From Bacillota bacterium (GTDB lineage: Bacteria > Bacillota > Clostridia > Ch29): 64,000 nt of DNA. Positions 58,920 to 64,000 of the stretch are shown piece after piece. Positions within the stretch are counted from its first letter, which is position 1; each line of letters opens with the position of its first letter. The stretch covers positions 73,953 through 137,952 of the forward strand of contig JAQUCT010000001.1 in the NCBI GenBank assembly GCA_028686075.1. The letters are read 5' to 3'. The notes under the pieces were generated by a model that searched no databases, was not told where the DNA came from, and was given only the letters and a program-made list of their open reading frames with translations. The translations under genes and the position numbers were made by a program.

Positions 58920-59567
58920 GTGGGTCAAAAAGTCAATCCCCACGGACTCAGAGTTGGAATAATTAAAGACTGGAGTTCAAAATGGTATTCGGTCAAAAAG
59001 GATTTTTCAAACCTTTTGATAGAAGACAAAAAAATAAGAAAGCATGTTAAGAATAAATTCTATACCTCCGGCATTTCCAAAATAGAAATAGAGCGGGCTG
59101 CCAACAGGGTCAAGGTTACCGTTTATACCGCCAAACCGGGAATGGTAATAGGCAAAGGCGGCTCCGGGGTCGAGGATTTGAAAAAAGAGCTGGAAGCAAT
59201 GACGGGGAAGAACGTATTTATAAATATAATAGAGATAAAGGTCCCCGAGCTCAATGCACAGCTTGTTGCGGAAAATATAGCATCTCAGCTTGAAAGAAGG
59301 GTTTCCTTCCGAAGGGCAATGAAACAGTCGATACAGCGCACCATGCGTTCTGGAGCCAAGGGTATCAAAACAATGGTATCCGGCAGACTGGGAGGAGCAG
59401 AAATAGCAAGAAGTGAAAGGTACAGCGAAGGAACCATACCGCTACAGACGTTAAGAGCAGATATAGATTACGGTTTTGCAGAGGCAAATACCACCTATGG
59501 AAAAATAGGCGTTAAGGTATGGATATACAAGGGGGAAATCCTGGGCAAAACCAAAAGCGAAAATTAG
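58920..59567 (+). CDS. rpsC: 30S ribosomal protein S3
   Basis: 215 residues. [20 protein letters not shown] and the KH motif [21 protein letters not shown] start behind AAGGAGGG. Confidence 0.97.
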   Translation: MGQKVNPHGLRVGIIKDWSSKWYSVKKDFSNLLIEDKKIRKHVKNKFYTSGISKIEIERAANRVKVTVYTAKPGMVIGKGGSGVEDLKKELEAMTGKNVFINIIEIKVPELNAQLVAENIASQLERRVSFRRAMKQSIQRTMRSGAKGIKTMVSGRLGGAEIARSERYSEGTIPLQTLRADIDYGFAEANTTYGKIGVKVWIYKGEILGKTKSEN

Positions 59568-59594
59568 GGACTTGTAAGGGAGGAGGAAGGCCAA

Positions 59595-60029
59595 ATGTTG
59601 ATACCGAAAAGGGTCAAGCGCCGAAAGGTTCAGAGGGGCAGGATGAAGGGAAAAGCAGCCCGCGGCAGCACCATAGCATACGGTCAGTTCGGGCTGCAGG
59701 CAACTGAGCCCGGGTGGATTACTTCCAATCAGATAGAAGCCGCAAGGATAGCTATGACCAGATATATAAAAAGAGGTGGAAAGGTCTGGATAAAGATATT
59801 TCCCGATAAACCCGTTACGCAAAAACCGGCCGAAACCAGAATGGGTTCGGGTAAAGGTTCTCCGGAATACTGGGTAGCGGTTGTAAAACCCGGAAGAGTC
59901 ATGTTTGAAATATCCGGTGTAAACGAAGACATTGCAAGGGAAGCAATGCGTCTGGCCATGCATAAACTGCCTATTAAATGTAAGTTTGCAAAACGCGATG
60001 AAGTGGGTGGTGAAGCAAATGAAAGCTAA
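59595..60029 (+). CDS. rplP: 50S ribosomal protein L16
   Basis: 144 residues ([40 protein letters not shown]). Sits at the A-site tRNA elbow. Overlaps rpmC. Confidence 0.97.
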   Translation: MLIPKRVKRRKVQRGRMKGKAARGSTIAYGQFGLQATEPGWITSNQIEAARIAMTRYIKRGGKVWIKIFPDKPVTQKPAETRMGSGKGSPEYWVAVVKPGRVMFEISGVNEDIAREAMRLAMHKLPIKCKFAKRDEVGGEANES

Positions 60030-60222
60030 AGAGGTCAGGGAAATGACTGTACAGGAATTGGAAAAAAAGGCTCAGGAGTTAAAAGGAGAACTATTTAACC
60101 TCAGGTTTCAACTTGCTACGGGACAGTTGGATAATCCAATGAGAATAAAACAGGTAAGAAAATCCATTGCCAGGATTAAAACGGTTTTAAGGGAAAGAGA
60201 ATTGAAAGAGATTAAGGCGTAA
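60019..60222 (+). CDS. rpmC: 50S ribosomal protein L29
   Basis: 67 residues, [39 protein letters not shown] 60019 lies inside the end of rplP, behind GGTGGTGA. Confidence 0.96.
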   Translation: MKAKEVREMTVQELEKKAQELKGELFNLRFQLATGQLDNPMRIKQVRKSIARIKTVLRERELKEIKA

Positions 60223-60251
60223 CACCTTTTTAGAAAGGAGGAAAAAGGTCT

Positions 60252-60506
60252 ATGATACGGGGCAACAGAAAGACAAGGATTGGCAAAGTAGTTAGCGATA
60301 AGATGGATAAAACAATAGTCGTAGCGGTTGAGGCCCTTGTAAGGCATCCGCTGTACGGTAAAACGATAAAGCAGACCAAAAAGTTCAAAGCCCATGACCA
60401 AAGCAACGAGTGTTCCGTCGGAGACAGGGTAAAAATAATGGAAACAAGGCCCTTGAGCCGAGAAAAAAGGTGGAGACTTGTTGAGATAATCGAAAAGGCA
60501 CGATAA
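60252..60506 (+). CDS. rpsQ: 30S ribosomal protein S17
   Basis: 84 residues ([35 protein letters not shown]). ATG behind AAAGGAGG. Confidence 0.97.
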   Translation: MIRGNRKTRIGKVVSDKMDKTIVVAVEALVRHPLYGKTIKQTKKFKAHDQSNECSVGDRVKIMETRPLSREKRWRLVEIIEKAR

Positions 60507-60538
60507 ACAACTATGTTTGCCGGAAGGAGGTATTTCCG

Positions 60539-60907
60539 ATGATACAATCTGAATCCCGCCTTAGAGTAGCTGACAATTCCGGAGCTAAGGAATTGCTTTG
60601 CATAAAAGTTATCGGGGGCTCGAGGAAGAGATACGCTAATGTAGGAGATATAATAGTAGCTACCGTTAAAGATGCAACACCCGGAGGTGTTGTGAAAAAA
60701 GGAGACATAGTGAGGGCGGTAGTGGTGAGAACAACCAGGGGAGTTAAAAGAATTGACGGAAGCACTATTAAATTCGACGAGAACGCTGCGGTTATAATAA
60801 GAGAAGACAAGCAACCAAGGGGAACAAGGATATTTGGCCCCGTTGCCAGGGAGCTTAGAGAAAAGGACTTCATGAAAATAGTTTCTCTTGCACCTGAAGT
60901 TCTCTAA
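60539..60907 (+). CDS. rplN: 50S ribosomal protein L14
   Basis: 122 residues ([34 protein letters not shown]). ATG behind GGAGGT. Confidence 0.98.
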   Translation: MIQSESRLRVADNSGAKELLCIKVIGGSRKRYANVGDIIVATVKDATPGGVVKKGDIVRAVVVRTTRGVKRIDGSTIKFDENAAVIIREDKQPRGTRIFGPVARELREKDFMKIVSLAPEVL

Positions 60908-60924
60908 CGGAGGAGGTGGCTGTT

Positions 60925-61257
60925 TTGAAAGGTAAAACAAAAATGCATATAAAAAAAGGGGATACAGTTGAACTGATTTCCGGAAAAGACAAGGGCAAAA
61001 GTGGAAAAGTGCTGACAGCCTTTCCTAAGGACAATCGTGTCATAGTTGAGGGCGTTAATATGCTTACAAAGCATGTAAAACCAACCCGCCAGATGCAGCA
61101 GGGGGGAATAATCCACCAGGAAGGTCCGGTGCATGTTTCCAACGTGTTGCTATATTGTCCCAAGTGTAAAAGGGGAAGAAGAACCGGCAGAAAGATATTA
61201 AAGGACGGCACCAAGGTGAGATTTTGCAAAGCCTGCGGTGAAACTCTTGATAAATAA
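60925..61257 (+). CDS. rplX: 50S ribosomal protein L24, with C-terminal zinc-ribbon cysteines
   Basis: 110 residues. KOW motif [20 protein letters not shown]. The C-terminal part carries CPKC and CKAC pairs, a likely zinc site lacking in the Bacillus protein. TTG 60925 is preferred behind GGAGGAGGTG; a GTG at 60916 overlaps that site. Confidence 0.94.
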   Translation: MKGKTKMHIKKGDTVELISGKDKGKSGKVLTAFPKDNRVIVEGVNMLTKHVKPTRQMQQGGIIHQEGPVHVSNVLLYCPKCKRGRRTGRKILKDGTKVRFCKACGETLDK

Positions 61258-61282
61258 AAGAGTAGGGGAAGGAGGTAGTCGC

Positions 61283-61825
61283 ATGTCAAGACTTTTAGAC
61301 AAGTATCATAATGAAGCAGTACCTGCTCTTATGGAAAGATTCGGGTACAAGAATATAATGGAAGTTCCAAAGATAGTAAAGGTAATAATAAACATGAGGG
61401 TTGGCGAAGCCAAGGAAAACGTCAAGACGCTGGAGGCGGCACTGGATGACCTAACAGTGATAAGCGGGCAGAAACCCGTCATTACCAAGGCTAAAAAGTC
61501 CGTTGCCGCGTTCAAGATACGTACCGGGATGCCTATAGGCTGCAAGGTTACCTTAAGGGGCGAGAGAATGTACGAGTTCCTAGACAAACTTTTCAATATA
61601 GCCCTGCCAAGGGTAAGGGACTTTAGGGGCATATCCCCCGATGCTTTTGATGGCAGGGGAAACTTCGCTCTGGGTATTAAGGAACAGCTTATTTTCCCGG
61701 AGATCGATTACGATAAGATTGAAAAGATACGCGGTATGGACGTAGCTATTGTTACTACAGGTGAAACTGACGAAGAAGCACGGGAACTCTTAAGGATACT
61801 GGGAGTGCCCTTTAGAAAAAAATAA
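61283..61825 (+). CDS. rplE: 50S ribosomal protein L5
   Basis: 180 residues ([38 protein letters not shown]). Binds 5S rRNA. ATG 61283 behind GGAGGT; the longer frame overlaps rplX. Confidence 0.97.
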   Translation: MSRLLDKYHNEAVPALMERFGYKNIMEVPKIVKVIINMRVGEAKENVKTLEAALDDLTVISGQKPVITKAKKSVAAFKIRTGMPIGCKVTLRGERMYEFLDKLFNIALPRVRDFRGISPDAFDGRGNFALGIKEQLIFPEIDYDKIEKIRGMDVAIVTTGETDEEARELLRILGVPFRKK

Positions 61826-61840
61826 GGAGGTAAGGAAGCG

Positions 61841-62026
61841 GTGGCTAAAAAATCGATGATAGCCAAGCAGAAAAAAAAGCCTAAATACAGCACCAGGGCT
61901 TATAATAGATGCAAGATATGCGGGAGACCCCATGCGTATCTTCGAAAATTCGGTATATGCCGAGTTTGTTTCAGAGAGTTTGCTTACAGGGGAGAGATCC
62001 CGGGCGTTAAGAAAGCTAGCTGGTAA
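61841..62026 (+). CDS. rpsZ: 30S ribosomal protein S14, zinc type
   Basis: 61 residues with CKIC and CRVC zinc ligands, the short S14 form. GTG start behind AAGGAGGTAAGG. Confidence 0.97.
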   Translation: MAKKSMIAKQKKKPKYSTRAYNRCKICGRPHAYLRKFGICRVCFREFAYRGEIPGVKKASW

Positions 62027-62055
62027 GGCTTTATAACGGAAGGAGGTAGAAATAT

Positions 62056-62454
62056 ATGGTTATGACCGACCCCATTGCTGATATGCTGACTCGTATTAGG
62101 AATGCGAACAATGTTAAACACAGTAAGGTGGAAATACCGGCATCAAATATGAAAAAGGCTATCGCCAGGATATTACTAGATGAGGGTTTTATAAAAGGAT
62201 ACGAAGTTAAAGAGGACGGAAAACAGGGGATAATAAAGATAGAACTTAAATACGCTCAGGGCCAGGAAAAGGTTTTGAGCGGCTTAAAGAGAATATCCAA
62301 ACCCGGTCTTAGGGTATACGTGAATAAAGATGAAATTCCAAAGGTGCTGGGTGGGCTTGGTATAGCGATAATATCCACGTCCAAGGGACTTATGACCGAT
62401 GCCCAGGCAAGGAAGGAAAGTGCCGGAGGAGAAGTTATCTGTTATATATGGTAG
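62056..62454 (+). CDS. rpsH: 30S ribosomal protein S8
   Basis: 132 residues ([34 protein letters not shown]). ATG 62056 behind GGAGGT; a second ATG lies 6 nt later. Confidence 0.97.
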   Translation: MVMTDPIADMLTRIRNANNVKHSKVEIPASNMKKAIARILLDEGFIKGYEVKEDGKQGIIKIELKYAQGQEKVLSGLKRISKPGLRVYVNKDEIPKVLGGLGIAIISTSKGLMTDAQARKESAGGEVICYIW

Positions 62455-62472
62455 TTTACAGGAGGTGTTACA

Positions 62473-63012
62473 ATGTCCAGGATTGGTAAGTTACCCATAA
62501 AGATACCCGGCGGGGTTGAAGTGACCATAGGTGAGGGCAACTTCATAACGGTAAAGGGACCACTGGGTAAGATGGAACGCAGTATGCACAAGGATATGAT
62601 TATTACAAAGGAAGACGATAAAATACTGGTAAAAAGGCCCTCAGATAATAAGCCTCACAAATCCCTTCACGGGCTGACCCGGTCGCTTATAGCCAATATG
62701 GTTGAGGGTGTGACAAAGGGTTACCAGAAAATCCTTGAGATAAACGGGGTAGGATACAGGGCACAAAAACAGGGTAAAAAGCTTGTTTTGAGCGTCGGAT
62801 ATTCTCACCCGGTCGAGATGAATGACCCGGATGGCATAACCGTTGAAGTGGAAGGTACCAATAAGATTCTAGTAAAGGGTATCGACAAGCAGCAGGTGGG
62901 CAATTACGCCGCAAAGATTCGAAACTGGAGAGAGCCCGAACCCTATAAAGGAAAGGGAATTAAGTACGATAATGAGCATATAAGGCGCAAGGTAGGCAAG
63001 ACCGGTAAATAG
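62473..63012 (+). CDS. rplF: 50S ribosomal protein L6
   Basis: 179 residues ([34 protein letters not shown]). ATG behind GGAGGT. Confidence 0.97.
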   Translation: MSRIGKLPIKIPGGVEVTIGEGNFITVKGPLGKMERSMHKDMIITKEDDKILVKRPSDNKPHKSLHGLTRSLIANMVEGVTKGYQKILEINGVGYRAQKQGKKLVLSVGYSHPVEMNDPDGITVEVEGTNKILVKGIDKQQVGNYAAKIRNWREPEPYKGKGIKYDNEHIRRKVGKTGK

Positions 63013-63033
63013 GTAAGAAGGGAGAGAACAAGC

Positions 63034-63402
63034 TTGCTTAAAAAAATGGTTAAAAACGAGGCCCGGCAAAAAAGGCACAGGATTGTAAGAAACAAGGTCC
63101 ACGGTAGTGCCGAAAGGCCCAGGCTTAACGTATACAGAAGTCTTAACCATATTTACGCTCAAGTTATAGATGATGATGCCGGTGTTACGCTGCTGGCGGT
63201 TTCCACCCTGGATAAGGAAGTAAAGGTAATGGCGGAGAAGGGCTATGGCTTAGATGCCGCCAAGGCGGTGGGCAAAGCGGTGGCCGACAGGGCACTGGAG
63301 AAGGGAATAAAGAGTATTGTCTTCGACAGAGGCGGATACAAATACCACGGCAGGGTTAAGGCATTGGCGGATGCAGCCAGAGAGAATGGCCTGAATTTCT
63401 AG
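63034..63402 (+). CDS. rplR: 50S ribosomal protein L18
   Basis: 122 residues ([40 protein letters not shown]). Binds 5S rRNA. TTG start at 63034 behind AAGGGAG. Confidence 0.96.
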   Translation: MLKKMVKNEARQKRHRIVRNKVHGSAERPRLNVYRSLNHIYAQVIDDDAGVTLLAVSTLDKEVKVMAEKGYGLDAAKAVGKAVADRALEKGIKSIVFDRGGYKYHGRVKALADAARENGLNF

Positions 63403-63419
63403 TAGAAGGAGGGAGATAA

Positions 63420-63932
63420 ATGCAAAACAGGGCAAGGAATACTGACCAGTCAAAGCCGGACCTTGTTGAAAAGGTTGTTCATATAGGAAGGGTTACGAAG
63501 GTTGTTAAGGGAGGCAGGAACTTCAGGTTCAGTGCGCTGGTGGTTGTCGGTGACGAGAACGGAAAAGTTGGAGTAGGAACCGGTAAAGCAGCAGAAGTGC
63601 CTGAGGCTATCAGGAAAGCCATCGAAGCTGCCAAGAGGGATATGGTGAAGGTTCCGATGGTGGGCACCACAATACCTCACGAGGTGGTAGGCCGGTACGG
63701 AGCAGGCAAAGTCATAATGATGCCGGCGAAGGAAGGTACCGGAATAATTGCAGGGGGCCCGGTCAGGGCGGTGCTTCAGTGTGCAGGCGTCAGGGACATA
63801 AGGGCCAAATCCATAGGCTCAAACAACCCCAGGAATATGGTTAATGCCACCATGGAGGGAATAGACAGACTGAAGACCGTGGCACAGGTTGCCAGGCTGA
63901 GGGGAAAAACTGTGGAAGAGATTCTGGGTTAG
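63420..63932 (+). CDS. rpsE: 30S ribosomal protein S5
   Basis: 170 residues ([35 protein letters not shown]). Near the mRNA entry channel. ATG behind GGAGGG. Confidence 0.97.
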   Translation: MQNRARNTDQSKPDLVEKVVHIGRVTKVVKGGRNFRFSALVVVGDENGKVGVGTGKAAEVPEAIRKAIEAAKRDMVKVPMVGTTIPHEVVGRYGAGKVIMMPAKEGTGIIAGGPVRAVLQCAGVRDIRAKSIGSNNPRNMVNATMEGIDRLKTVAQVARLRGKTVEEILG

Positions 63933-63945
63933 GAGGGCGTTTATT

Positions 63946-64000
63946 GTGGCTAGGTTAAAGATTAAACTAATAAAGAGTACAATAGGAAGCAAGAAGGACC
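63946..64000 (+). CDS. rpmD: 50S ribosomal protein L30, 3' end outside the window
   Basis: GTG start behind AGGAGGG, then ARLKIKLIKSTIGSKKD, the conserved N terminus of L30. The window ends after 18 codons. rplO and secY are expected next. Confidence 0.9.
   Translation, partial: MARLKIKLIKSTIGSKKD

Noticed and set aside
1..64000. CRISPR arrays, prophage, rRNA genes, integrases
   Set aside because: No spaced direct-repeat array, phage gene cluster, rRNA sequence or recombinase was seen.

Overview
The window is chromosomal DNA from a low-to-mid GC Gram-positive bacterium, most likely class Clostridia. The support is the gene order (gyrA; ctsR-mcsA-mcsB-clpC-radA; carD-PIN/TRAM-ispD-ispF-gltX-cysS-mrnC-thyX-rlmB-yacP-sigH-tuf-rpmG-secE-nusG-rplKAJL-rpoBC-L7Ae-rpsL-rpsG-fusA-tuf-S10/spc), strong AGGAGG ribosome sites, many TTG and GTG starts, heavy use of ATA and AGG/AGA codons, a B12-dependent ribonucleotide reductase, ThyX and a SigB/RsbV/RsbW module. 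The genus cannot be fixed from the sequence alone. Nearly every gene is on the plus strand. The exceptions are one small conserved gene (26664-27059) and a dead hisC fragment (17937-18150).

Layout. 1-3.9 kb: 3' part of gyrA, then an rsbV-rsbW-sigB stress-sigma operon. 4.1-9.7 kb: an uncharacterised ABC importer (DUF3798-type lipoprotein, two-domain ATPase, two permeases) behind a run of four hairpins, the best candidate here for an undescribed regulatory RNA and transport system. 9.7-20.7 kb: accessory genes, namely a DUF4015 glycoside-hydrolase-like protein, nrdJ behind two NrdR boxes, a P-type ATPase behind a yybP-ykoY (Mn2+) riboswitch, a DNA glycosylase, a DUF2007 protein, the hisC remnant, an EF-G paralogue and two small unknown ORFs. 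20.7-26.7 kb: the CtsR-controlled McsA/McsB/ClpC protein-quality operon followed by radA. 27-37 kb: carD, the PIN/TRAM protein, isoprenoid (ispDF), aminoacyl-tRNA synthetase, RNA-processing and thymidylate genes, then sigH. 37-64 kb: tRNA-Thr and tuf1, secE-nusG, L11-L1-L10-L7/L12 with the L10 leader, rpoBC, the str operon with tuf2, and the S10/spc operons up to the first codons of rpmD.

Most of the window is housekeeping transcription and translation. The less ordinary material lies between genes: a MITE-like foldback element in two inverted copies (27081-27256 and 42553-42720); a second repeat family directly behind both tuf genes, which are otherwise identical over about 1.2 kb; a hairpin placed between the Shine-Dalgarno and start codon of nusG; and structured leaders before the DUF3798 operon, gltX and rpoB. 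Genes were called by recognising motifs and families by eye. No database search or folding program was run.
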